Origin: Salvator merianae
Lineage: Eukaryota; Chordata; Lepidosauria; Squamata; Teiidae
Reading direction: 5' to 3'
Assembly: GCA_003586115.2 (NCBI GenBank)
Contig: QVOM02000034.1
Location: 136,810,941-136,874,940 of the forward strand
DNA length: 64,000 nucleotides
The translations under genes and the position numbers were made by a program. This document shows, piece by piece, positions 43,720 through 55,255 of the stretch (position 1 is the stretch's first letter; each line of letters begins with the position of its first letter). Below the pieces are notes generated by a model. That model saw only the letters and a program-made list of their open reading frames with translations. It ran no database searches and was not told where the DNA came from.

Positions 43720-46700
43720 CCTTGTGTTGGGCTGGCTTAAAAATCATGATCTGCATATTATTTGGAGTAAACAAATTATTACTTTTGACTCTGACAAATG
43801 CACCCTGTGTAGAACCAACAAAGAACTCACAGAGACAGCCTTAGAGGTTCCATTTGTGGGCACAGATACTAGACCTTGCTGTGCCACCCAACACAAGTGC
43901 CTGACTAAGCATTTACTCAAAATTTATCAAGAGTTTGCAGATGTATTTGAGAAAAAGGAAGCTGACACACTACCCCCTCACCATTCTTTTGATTATGTCA
44001 TTGAATTACTGCCTGGAGTTGAACCCCCTGCAGGACATTTGTACTCTATGTATAAACCTGAATTTCAGGCACTCCAAGACTTTCTAGATAAAAATTTGGC
44101 ATGCAACTTCATACCGATATCCTCCTCCGCATGGCCACTGCAGTATTGTTTATATAGAAGAAAAATGGGCATCTATGGCTTTGCATGGGTTATGTTGCTC
44201 TGAACAAAATTTCAGTAAAGAACTGATACCCCCTCCCACATATCAGTGACCTGTTGAGTCAATTAAAGAAAGAGAAAGTTTTTAGCCAGTTGGTTCTCTA
44301 GGAGGCATACCATAGAATAATAAATAGGAGAGGGATGAATAAAAGACTGCTTTCAGTACTAGATATGGGCTTTTTGAATACCTCATAATGCCCTTTGGGC
44401 TCTCTATTGGGCCTGCTGTTTTCCAGAACTTTATCAATTATGTATTTAGAGACATGACTGACACCTTTCTGATTTGTTATCTTGATGACCTGATGATTTT
44501 TTCATCTGATATGGGTTCACATCCCAACATGTCCACCTGATCCTAGTGAAGTTTAGCTATATGCCAAACTGTCCAAGTGAGAATTCCAGTTCAATAAACT
44601 GAACTTTTTAGGCTATCACATTTCTCACCATGGCATTGAGATGGATCCAAACAAAGTTATGGCTGTACTGGACAGGGAGCTGCCCCCTACACATGCTGCC
44701 AAGTCCAGAGCTTTTTGAGTTTTGCTAACTTTTATGTGAAGTTCATTCCCAACTTTGCTGACTTAGCTGCTCCGCTTACTCCTTTGTTCCAGGATGGCAA
44801 AGTCTCCAAGAACAGCAAGTGCAATTGCACCCACTTCCCTAAGTTTATCTGGGTTACTGAATGCCATATTACTTTTGAAACTCTTAAAGCTGTATTTGCC
44901 AAAAGATCCCCATTCTTAAACAGCCATATCCTACTCAAGTATTTGTAGTGCAGTGTGACGCCAGTGATGTTGCAGGTCAGGATGTGCTTCTGCAAAAAGA
45001 CCCAGATTCAGGAGAACTCTGTTATTGTGCTTTTGTCTCCAGACAATTGACCCAAGCACAATAGAATTATCCAAGTATGGGATCATAAACTCCTAGTGGT
45101 CAAATATCGCTTAGCTCCCTGGAGGCAGTACCTTGAGTGTTCTAGACATCCTTTCAAAGTTTGGACTGATCATTAAAATTTGCAGACTCTACAAACACCA
45201 TGGAAGCTGTCCCCTGCCATCTCCACTGGGATGAGTTCTTTACATATTTTGACTTTTTGCTCAGATACATAAAAGAGGAGTCAAATTGTTTAGCAGATGC
45301 TTTGTCATGTAAACCACAATATCAAGCCACTGATGATAATACTGAATCAACTATCCTCACTCAAGCAATTGGGCTTAGTCCAATTATTAACCCTTTGCAT
45401 GCTGAGATTCAATCTGCCTTAACTTTTGATGACTGGTACCTTGCTAATGTGGCCAAATTAGACACCAGTCAGTCACTCCCAATCATGGCAGGGAAAGTAT
45501 ATATTCCTTTGCCTCTGAGATCTAAAATCCTACAGCTGCATCATGACAACCCCGCTACCGGACATTTTGGATTTCTTAAAACCCTGCGCACCATCAAATG
45601 GCTATAGTGGTGGCCAGGAATGCACAGGCACATTGAACAATATGTACGTTCCTGCTCTGTTTGCAATACTGCCAAATGCTGTCCTGCTAAACCCAAAGGA
45701 TTACTCCAACCACTTCCAGTTCCTGCTCATCTCTAGACTGTCATGGATCATTTCTGTAAGATGGCTCATTTTATTCCATTAAAGAACATTCCCTCTGCTT
45801 CTGTTCTAGCCAAGCTCTTCATGGAACACATCTTTAAGCTACACAGACTGCCAAGTTTTGGAGAGCATTCATCAAACTATTAAACATTGAGCTTTCCTTT
45901 TCAACTGCTTACCATGCTGAAACTGATGAGTAAACCAAACCTTAGAGCAATATATTTGATGCTTTACTAATTTTCAACAAAATGATTGGTCTTCTTATTT
46001 GCCTTTAGCTGAATTTGCCTGTAATAACTCTGTGCATTCTTCCTTCCAGACTTTTTCCTTTAAGGCTGTTTATGGTACCAACCTGCATATATTATCCCAA
46101 TTGCCTCCAAACCCCCAGGAGCCCACCAGGGTCTCTGAATGGGCTAACTCCTCTGAGACAGACTGGTTCAAGATCCAAGCAGCTTTGGAGCTGTCCAAGC
46201 AGGCACAGAAAGCTGCTGCAGACAAGTCTCGTGTACCGCTGGCTCTGAGATTAAAGTGGGTGACAGGGTGGCAAAGTCCACTCACCACCTAAAATCTCCA
46301 TGTCCTTCCAAGAAACTGGATTTTCCGTACACTGATCCCTTTAAAATCATTGCCCAGATTAATAAAGTCACATTTTGTTTAAAATTATCCAGGCACATGA
46401 AAATCTACCCTGTCTTTCATTGGAGTCTCCTTTGCAAGGAGTCTTCTCCTTCCCCCCTCAGAAATTCTAAACTCCACCACCTCCTATCAAGGTTAGTGAA
46501 TATGAACACTCTGAAATTTCTGACATTCCCAATTTTCGTTTTTCACAAAGAACCCTCCAATATCTGGTTCATTGGTTGCGCTACCCTGCTTCTGAAGCAC
46601 CTGGGTCAATGCTTCATATGTTAATGCTGATCATTTAATTTGTGCTTTTCATTCCCGTTACTCCCATAAACCTCATCCTGTCATTCTTGCTGCTTCCTCA

Positions 46701-46738
46701 GCTCAGGAGGGGAGGGACCTGGTTGGGAGGAGGAATAG

Positions 46739-47053
46739 TGTCCGCACGTTGGCCACTGCATCGTCTCAGATCTCAGCCTTGCTTGCTTTTCTCACTGATC
46801 CAATGTTTCCCCTTGTTGTTGGTTAGCTGGAATGCTGGAGGCCTGGGAGCCTGGATGTTTTGTCTACCAGGTACTGGGGCAGGGAAGCATGGGAAAGGAG
46901 AAAGATTTTGAACTGTTTATGTGCTTACTGCTAGCAGCTATCCTTTGTATTCTGTTATCGCCAATAAAGAAAGAACATGAGACTTCTCTACTTGGTCTGT
47001 GTCTTGACTTTCTGAAGCCTGAAAAAAAGAACTTAAGGTGGTGAATTCTGACA
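46739..47053 (+). repeat. Gypsy 3' LTR (315 bp, uninterrupted)
   Basis: Begins TGTCCGCACGTTGGCC and ends GTGAATTCTGACA, with AATAAAGAAAGAACATGAGA inside. It is the empty-site reference for the MITE insertion in the 5' LTR. Confidence 0.92.
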
Positions 47054-47190
47054 GCCAGAAAATCCACTTCCAAAATGCATTCTATGGCCTTTAATGTGGA
47101 TTAGAGGTGGGGTGGGTACACCAGTATCCACAGGCTACCACTTCTAAGTCATTCTTGAGGTGCTTTTTTAAAAAGTGTATGAATGCAGTC
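47054..47190. mobile_element. MITE, TGCATCCACACACAG-ended family (copy 3, right part)
   Basis: Resumes after the GCCAG duplication with AAAATCCACTTCCAAAATGC, GGCCTTTAATGTGGATTAGA and GGCTACCACTTCTAAGTC, matching copies 1 and 2. It ends near GTGTATGAATGCAGTC. Confidence 0.65.
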
Positions 47191-49730
47191 TTTAGTATCA
47201 ACAGAAATAAAATAGTTCTTCGTTGGGACCCTAATTAGCAAGAGGAAACCCCACAAGCAAGTATGGTACTGAGTCCTCATTCTCCACAAAAAACCAGTAG
47301 AGATCCTAGGAACAGAATACATTTTTCCCTTGTCCTTGCCCTTCTGAGCTGCGTAATTCTAGTTGTCCTCAGTGCAAAGGAATTGTAATTACCTTACAAC
47401 TACAGACCTTCAGTTCGTGGGATGGCTATATCAGTTTAGTTAAATAAATAAATAAATAGGTAGACAGTTGCATAAAATTCTTCCTATATTACTTTGTTTC
47501 TTAGAAATTTTCCTGAGGGGCAAAGAACAGAACACATCAGTCCAAATGATAATATTGCATAATTCAGTATTTTTCCATGTGGGGGGTATATGAGTGGAAC
47601 TCCTTAGGAGAAACATACCAATTTTTGTGTTCTTCCCCAATCCTGATCTTCATGCTCCTGCTTCACAGAATTATAGTTGTAAGAGGATGAATGTGTGAAT
47701 CATGCCATGGAATTGAAAAAATGAGAAGCCAAGGGAAAAAGTACCACTGAGCCACAAACAGTAAACTGCTAGACTCAACTCAAGATTTTACTTATGATGT
47801 ATAAACTCCAAAAAAATCTGGAACCCATATGTTTGTGTAACTCTCTTCCCTGTGGAGTTTAAAACTATCAATCTTGACTATAGTAAGAATGCTTAGGATT
47901 TTTTTCAGCAAAGGTCAGGGATAAGGAATCAAGCATCATCCAAAAAAATATTTTTTGGCTCAACACCTTTATTTGGAAGAAATTGTTATCCAAGTTACCC
48001 TAACTTCTTCTCCTCTACAACCTTTCATTTTTCTTTCTTTATACTAAAAGCAGGAAGGGAACTTTGGCATTCTGCACATTAGTATGGAACACAGAACTCA
48101 CTTACTGGCCCTAATCAAATGAATCAATGGCCAGGAAGCTCCAGAATTGCAGGCTGTGTGTGTGTTGGGGGGGGGGGTTGTATGTGTGTGGTGTGAACAG
48201 AAACGTCCCATTTTCAGGGTCTTTTTTGGAACCTAGCAAAATGGCAGCAACAAAAATGGAGTATGCTCCAAAGGACCAAATTTCTTCATGGGAGGGCAGT
48301 CGAGGAAAAGGTTTGGAAAAGTTATGAAGGTAAATGACTCAAACATCAGTGCTGGGCCTCATAAAAAGGCATGGGGACAGCTAAAAAGCAAAAAGAAGCC
48401 TACCTTGCTTGAAGTGGAGAGGATGGGGTGAATAGCTGAAGGGTGGCCATGCAAGGTGATGGGCCTTCAACTCACCAGTGTTGAACGTTATGCAGAGTGG
48501 CTGCAGGGCTTTCAGCTAGGGTGTTCAGTTAACTTGTGGCCAGTGGGGCAGGACACTTGGTCAGGATGCATGAGCATAGGAGGACCCTCCCCAAAGTGGC
48601 CTTCTTCTCTGTCCCCAGAAACCAGGCAGTGGTACCAGTAGCCTGCAACCTCCCTGTCTGTACACTAGTCTAAGAAGGTGCCTCTGCTGTGTCTTGGGCA
48701 CTGGTGCAACCTGACTGGGGAAGTTGGCAGCATAGTGGGTTAGGAACCACAGCAGCAGCAGTCCACAGTCTCCCCATCCGTTGCCTAGCAAGACATTCCT
48801 TTGTTTTGGATCACCAGTGAGGGGCAGATATGGCCAGGGAAGGTGGTGGAGGCCATGGCTGGAAACGCAACTAGGATACATGGAGGAGGGAGCCAGTGCC
48901 AAAGCAGGATGCCACAGTTGCCCTCTTGTAGAACAGCACCTGAAGTGGTTGTTCTCACAGCCATGTGTGCACTGAGGTAAGTCCTCCATGGTGCTCCTCT
49001 GAGGGCAGTACCCCTATGCAGCCATACCTCTTGCACCCCCTTAAAGCCACCCCTGACTGTGCACTGCTCATAAAAGTGCATCCGTCTGTTCTTACTCTTA
49101 CACTTGTAACCTCTTCTTTCTCTCGTTTCAAAGTTCAGCTGTTGCCTCACACAACCCTTTGGTCAGGAAACGTGGTGCACTTTTCATGCCTCTAGCCAGA
49201 ACACTGAGTCAGCGGCAAGATTTATGGCGTTAGCTGTCCTTTCCATTTAGCATAACAAGTCCAAATTACAATTATATATAAATATTGCAGGGAAAACTGT
49301 CTTTGTGTATGTAAAGTCCTAAGTCTGCTGCTAAGCTGTTTTTTCTTAGCGTTGTTTAGCTCATGCCCTTCGCTTAAAGTCCATAGCCCACCACAGCACC
49401 AGCTGATGTGGGGGAGGGGGTGTTACAAAGAGAAGCCCCTCCCCACATCACGTACGTTGACAGACTTTTAAAATTATATACCCGTGTGTTGCAAATCACT
49501 TCTCTTGGAATTAATGGTGATGCCGTGATGTTTCAAAGAGAAAGTGATTTGTGGCAGTGTGAGTATTCCTTGTTTTTTTAAAAAAGTCTGCCAGTGAGTG
49601 CAGCATAGAGGCTTCTCTCTCAGCTCCCCTCAGTAGTCCATGCTGACCAGCAAACCTCACTGTTTTCTCTACTGAGTATGCAGAATTAGAGGAAGACCCT
49701 TCACAGGTGGTCAGCTGCTTAGGCCAAGTT
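47191..49730. other. Intergenic with a GT/G-rich simple repeat
   Basis: GTGTGTGTGTGTT followed by a G11 run and TATGTGTGTGG lies at about 48157-48191. 48420-49200 is less AT-rich and holds overlapping open frames without recognisable domains. No gene called. Confidence 0.4.
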
Positions 49731-50460
49731 CTTTATTTTATTTTATTTTAAAACATATAAAATGTACATTAAGTTCAAAAATTCATACACTAACATTTAT
49801 TACTATTGACTTCCTCCTTCTTCCAAAGTTCCTTCTATATTTCATGTTTCTTGCCCCTCCTGATCACTTTCAATTCTTTCCTTCCACCAATTTTCTTCTT
49901 CCCTCTTCATTCTTCAAATCCAGCAATCATAAGTCCACTTTCCAATTCATGCAGGAAGTCAATAAAAGGTTTCCAGTTTCTATAAAACCTATCAACTGTC
50001 CTATTTCTCAAAAAGTTGGTCAATTCATCCATCTTGGCAAGGTCCAGCATTTGACCAACCAATCATCCACCATTGGTGTTTTGTCCCTCTCCCATTTCTG
50101 TGCATACACAATTCTGGCTGCAGTTACCATATTTTGCAGTGGCGTAGCTGAGGTTTTTGCCACTCGGGGTCACGCGTCGGCAGAGGAGCACAAGCGAGGG
50201 CACCCTGCCCTGCAGCCACCTACCCCCGCCGCTGCCCCGCCAACTGCCAGCCAGCCGGCCGGCCACGGCGCGGTGCCACGCCGCACTCTTCTTCTCACTC
50301 GCGCTCAAGTGAAACTTTGCACACCGGGTGGGCAGAGAAGGTCCTGGCTGCATGTGCCGCCCAGGACAACGTGCCGCCCGGGGTGCCCCCCCCACGCCCC
50401 CCCTTCCTATGCCATTGATATTTTGCAATAACACATTGACGCCCTCAAACTTATTTTCTA
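49731..50460 (-). mobile_element. 5'-truncated L1 LINE 3' end, interrupted by a hAT element
   Basis: The reverse complement matches the L1 at 37270-37700: GTCAATGTGTTATTGCAAAA, AACTGCAGCCAGAATTGTGT, CCAATGGTGGATGATTGG, ATAGAAACTGGAAACC and GATTGCTGGATTTGAAGAAT, then a 3' end with T-rich (poly-A complement) sequence at about 49734-49756. Similarity stops near 50455, the truncation point. The hAT element at 50137-50417 splits it. Confidence 0.88.
50137..50417. mobile_element. 281-bp GC-rich hAT-type element inside L1
   Basis: The left end CAGTGGCGTAGCTGAGG and right end CCTATGCCATTG are hAT-type inverted termini. A perfect 8-bp duplication ATATTTTG flanks it (50129-50136, 50418-50425). The other L1 copy shows the uninterrupted site (GCAAAATATGGTAAC at 37295-37309). 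The interior is GC-rich, with CGCCCGGGGTGCCCCCCCC near the right end. No coding capacity. Confidence 0.92.
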
Positions 50461-52229
50461 TTTGCTTCTGCCAAGTTCTGTGCCCACCCTGTATATGGCA
50501 CTGCCTGGCACTCTTCCTTCTTCCAAGGCCCACAGCCCAAACCTCTATTTATTTATTGAAAAAAAATTGTATGTTTTATGTAAGACAATTAATAAATAAG
50601 GCCTTAACAAGACAATGCAAGCAATTAAAAGCCATCTTGCATCAATCTGCATCAGACCTTGCTCTTTTGACCTTACCTACAGCCAAGTTACTATCCCATT
50701 AACAAAAACTAAGTCTATCATAATTCAAGGATATGAATGAACGAATTTATTTGTATGCTCAATGACCAGAATCAAAGTGCATAAAAGTTTCTTAACATAT
50801 TTAAAATTGACACACAAAAATAATGTACAAAATACAAAAATATGGCTATAAGATATTAAGGTTTATAAAATTTACAATATGTACAATTTATCAGTATTAT
50901 CTCATTTATTTAAAAACCCTGGCTTTGAAAGGCAGTTGCTTTTGTTCTTAATTTGATTGCTGTCGCAAGGAGATGCAAGCTCTTGTGCTCAAACTTCTAG
51001 AATATAAACAGTACTAAAATATTAATAAGTAATAGAACCTGAAATGCAGATTTTGACTCATCACACACAAAATTTTGGCCTTTTGCATGGGCAAAAACAG
51101 CAACAGCCACCTCCTTTAAATCCAGCTTTGGGGCAGAAAGCAAATTATTTCATAGTTGGCATGCCACTCCCCCAAGACTGAGCATTATCAGCCTGATTCT
51201 CGCCCCAACTGACAGAGAGGCTGTGGATGTATTTGGCACCTTTCTCTATGTGTGATGGCCCAGTGATGCAATGCCAGCAGTGCCCGGTACAGTAGGGCAT
51301 GAAAGAGGGCTCCTGCGAAAGGTCACTGCAAAATTTTGATGTCAAGGAGCAGTGCTTTCATCTGCAGCTACAGAGTCTAGTTCAAGATGTTAACTCTTAG
51401 GTGTCATCCATTACGGTGCCTTGAATGAGCACTGCAGGCACAGTGTCTGCTCATCACCGCACTCTCATTGGGCATTCAACCCAACATGCTTTCCACCTGT
51501 TATGCCGCTTCAGATGCTGTTCAGGGGCTGTAGCAGCAGAGTGGTTTAAAGAGCTTGGAGGGCTCTTTAAACTACTTTTTCCCCCTTCTTGTGGCAGTGC
51601 CCCTGCTGCCACTCTGCTGCCACTTGAGGGGACCTGCAAGTCCCCTCATGATGTTTGTGTTTTTGAAAGCAGGGAATGGCCCCATGGGACCATTACCTGC
51701 CTTTGACCCTCCTCTTCCAGTTTGAAGCAAGGAACCCTGCTTCAGTGTGGAAGGTGTGGGGAGCCCTCCTCCTCTTCTGTCAAATGTTGGCAAGGAATCC
51801 TCAGCTGCAGTTTGACAAGTTGAGAAGGCGTCCCCCACCATGCAACCTAAGACTAGAATCTCAGGCCCCATCTCCACTTACCTAAATAAACTTGAAGGTG
51901 CCTCATCTCCATTTTCAGTGGCAACACACACCTTCAAAGCAATCATATAGGTTGTTTTCTGGGGTGGTCACTCACAAAGGTGCCTCTTGAACAGAGTGGT
52001 TTCTTCCTTCCCTACAAAGAGATGCTGCATAAAACGGCACTTACTCTCTCTGAAATGGAGAGAAGGAGGGCACTGCAAATGGGGGTGCCTCCCCCATCAG
52101 CCCAAAATTACACCACCTCCACTGGAAGTGGAGACTAAACCTAGAATCACAGCTAATCTTGCAAGGGGAACAGCCTCTCCCACCCACTGAAAGCCAGCAA
52201 GGGGCTGCTTCTCTTTAATGTGAAGGGGA
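50461..52229. other. Intergenic, unclassified
   Basis: AT-rich to about 51110, then more balanced. Open frames at 51425-51706 and 51572-51877 lack recognisable features. No gene called. Confidence 0.4.
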
Positions 52230-52680
52230 AGGGCAGTTTGCTTAAATAGCCCTCCACTTCCTGTCCAAATTCCACCTTAGATATAAAATGGCTTGGGCCC
52301 TAAATATCAGAAGGAGCACGCTTCCCATGTAAACCCACCTGACTATTAAGAACGCAGATGGAGGCTCTTCTTGTTCTGCTACCCTCAAAGCTTTGAGGCA
52401 TGGTGGCATATGAGAATATCTTTTTTGTGGTGCCCCCCAGACTTTGGCCATACATCAGGCACCAACATTATGTGCTTTCAGTACCTGGCTAAAACTTATC
52501 TCTTTATCCAGGACCTCCTAACGTAGTTCTGCTAGAGTAAGAAGATTACATTTTAATTACATTTTTTATAGAATGATGTTTTATACATGATTTGTACTGT
52601 TTTGTTGAATGCTGTGACCCTCCCTGAAATCTTCTGGTGAAATGCAGGCTAGAAATGTTCAGAAACAAAGTGTCATTCAC
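52230..52680 (+). repeat. CR1/L2-type LINE 3' end
   Basis: Plus-strand wording resembles the C terminus of these LINEs (a RIFFVVPPRLWP-like segment near 52415-52450, then LSLYPGPP). It is followed by the typical tail TTGTTGAATGCTGTGACCCT / CTGAAATCTTCTGGTGAAAT and GCTAGAAATGTTCAGAAA. Dead, 5' truncated. Confidence 0.65.
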
Positions 52681-54949
52681 CAGCATCAGTGGCAATTTCC
52701 GCAATGCAGGCATTGTCTTGTATTGTGCAGGTTCGATCTTACGCTGGATTGAGCAATCAGGCTCAAGACTGGAGGAAGGGCATGGGCATGGGCCAGGAGC
52801 CTTCCACATCACAGTGACTTGGACCAGTCCAACTTTGGAGGCTGGGAATGTCAGCCATAGCTTTTTTAGTCAAGTGTCCAGAAGCTGCATGTTTCAGGTC
52901 CTGGAAGTCCAGTGAAATGGCATTGGGATTCTCACACCTGGTAGACTGTTCAGACGTTTTCTGCTGTCTGCACACAAGTGCTGGGTCAAGGTGATCTCCC
53001 ATGATATGAAAAAGGCTTGTTATGAATAAACAGATGTACATTTGAATGTGCAGAATCACGAGTTCTAGTTTGTTTGCACTGATAGCTGTGGTGGAGTGTG
53101 GTGGCCATGTTGCTGTGCCAATGGGGCCGTGTTACCTCAGGCTAATAATAAAGAAAAAGTATCTAATGAAGAAACCCTGCTTCACCATTCCAGCTGGAGT
53201 CACAATACCTCCCCCTGGATACTGTATTTGCACTAGGAGAAAATGCCTCCATAAAGCATTAGATATTTCTAGATCCAGCTTGGGAGATAAGGTAAACCTG
53301 AGCCTGAAATCAGACGCAATGGGATTAATTCAAAGATTAATGCAGTGACTATCTTTAGCTTCACAAAGATCTACCACTGTCCCAGTCTAAGAGGCAATTT
53401 TAGGCTGCCTAGACCAGGCAATGCTCCGTCCAATGCAGATGCAGGTGGAGCAGTCTAGCAGGGGACGTGGCCACACCAGAGTGCAGAACTGAAAGGCCCA
53501 GGTGCAAGCTAAGCCTCACACTGTACTGGGATAACGGTAAGTGCAGAAAGGCCCTATGTAATTTTCTCCCATCTTGTCATCTTAGTCCAGATACAAAAAA
53601 CAGTCCCAAGAGCTACATGACCTCTACTGTCTTTCTTTTTCCACTTGCCGCTTCTGGTCCTGCCCTACTCTCCCAGAGCATGAAAAGGCCCATAATTGAC
53701 CCTAGAATTGGCCAGCAAGGGAGAAAAAGATCTTAGCCTTAAGAGCTGCTGCCTTTCCACTCTAAAAAGGGGAGAACTTGGCTTAGAAGGACAACCCCGC
53801 TGCACCCTCCTAGCTGCTGCTTATCCTATCAGAACAGAAGAATCAGGAGAAGATCCCAGTGGTGAACGTTTGCCGATTCCCCTTTGGGTTTTTAGCCAAG
53901 CAAGAGCTTTTCAGTGAAAGCAAGCATGAGGTTAGGAGGCTTTGTGGCAATAATATGGAATCTGTGTGTAGGGTACAAGTCTAGACCAGCCAAGAGCTTG
54001 GGAGAGAGCTTGAACAGCCAAGCCAAGTTGCAGTTTTCAATTGGGATAAGGAAAATCAACTGAGCCACCAAGACATTCCCAGTTAAGTGAGATTCTATAG
54101 ATCATTGAAAAGCATCAAGCAGCATTTGAATGGCAGGTTAATTGTAGGCCCTCTCTCTCTCTGCCTGTGAAAGCTGCTGTTTCCCATGCTAGGTTTACAT
54201 TCATGTACTGGCTTCAGTTGTGTTTCAAAAAGATAAAATAAATATAAAAAATCTTGATGTTTTGTCAATAAAAAATGTTCTGTGTTAGAAACTCCAGACA
54301 AGTTTGGGTTCCCTCTTTGTTTCCCTTCCTCTTGGAATCCACACCAGCTAGCTGACCATTAAACAAATCCCAGTTATGTGAACTGGAAGCTAATTTCCCC
54401 AACACAAACCAGTTCACATAACATCATCAAAAGACCTCTTCTAATGTCATATCCCTTGTGGAGGAATGGCCTCCTGGTAAATCAGTCTGCAGTGTGAAGA
54501 AGGCATTCCTCAGGGGCTGCTGTCATGGTCCAACAGCCCAGTTCAGATCCCACCGAAGTTTACCAGAGAATTGCTGCTTTGCCTCCCATCTCACCACACA
54601 ATCCAGAGCTGTATAATGCCTAATGTTTACATTTAAATCTCTAACGAGATTTTGAAAATAACCAATCAATAATAGCATTGAACCCAAAGTTTTCTTTACT
54701 TCCTTCATTTCAGAATTTAAATGAAAATATTACAACACAAAGAAGTCTTGAACTTCTTGTTGATTTCCACAAGACAATTGATAACCCAGTTTTGGAAGAC
54801 AAGCAAAAATGTGTACATTGTGGCATGGTTTCAACAGTGCTGGCAAACAGCATTGATGGAAAAACTAAAGAAAACATAAGTTAAATAACTCTACAAATGA
54901 CTTTTAGTCAGTTTGGCACTGTTTCATTTCATATGCTTGAAAGATGATA
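52681..54949. other. Intergenic with MITE debris
   Basis: About 53385-53565 ends in AAGTGCAGAAAGGCCCT, the right end of the GGCCCTTTCTGCAC family. The left boundary is not clear. No gene. Confidence 0.4.
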
Positions 54950-55255
54950 ATCTTTGGGTTCTATCCAGACCTCATAGTCAGTTTTAGACTGATTTCTTGA
55001 ACATTTCACTTGAATTGAATTCACTTTAATTTTATAGCTACTACCCTATGTTTTATTATTTACTTACTTATTAACGCTTCCATTTTTAACACATTAAATA
55101 AAATGTTTTCATAATAGTCCTGCTTTTTTATTTTGACCTTTATAGACAATTTTGGCTTGAATTGGTGGTTTATGGTTACTGTTTTGAATCGTAGTCTGCT
55201 GGGTTGTGAGCCACCTTCAGCCACTAGAAGATTTTTTTTGTTCTGCAGCATTTGA
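54950..55255 (+). repeat. Possible CR1/L2-like LINE tail
   Basis: GGTTACTGTTTTGAATCGTA followed by TTGTGAGCCACCTTCAGCCA resembles the 'ttgtaagccgccctgagcc' 3' tail of CR1/L2-like LINEs. The upstream part is not diagnostic. Confidence 0.4.

Larger units (their letters stand above)
42350..47053 (+). mobile_element. Ty3/Gypsy LTR retrotransposon with chromodomain, decayed
   Basis: A full-length but dead insertion. LTRs at 42350-42854 and 46739-47053 start TG and end ACA, and a perfect 5-bp target duplication GCCAG lies at 42345-42349 and 47054-47058. Pol domains run in Gypsy order on the plus strand: the end of protease/start of RT (43720-44200), the RT catalytic YLDD box (44478-44489), RT/RNase H connection (44715-44948), RNase H end and integrase HHCC zinc region (45200-45680), integrase C-terminal part (45999-46400), and a chromodomain-like segment (about 46498-46600). 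Many frameshifts and stops break it. Gag is essentially absent: only 148 bp separate the 5' LTR from a foreign GC-rich element at 43003-43719. No canonical TGG primer-binding site follows the 5' LTR (it reads GAACCAG). A purine-rich GGTTGGGAGGAGGAATAG precedes the 3' LTR. Confidence 0.92.
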
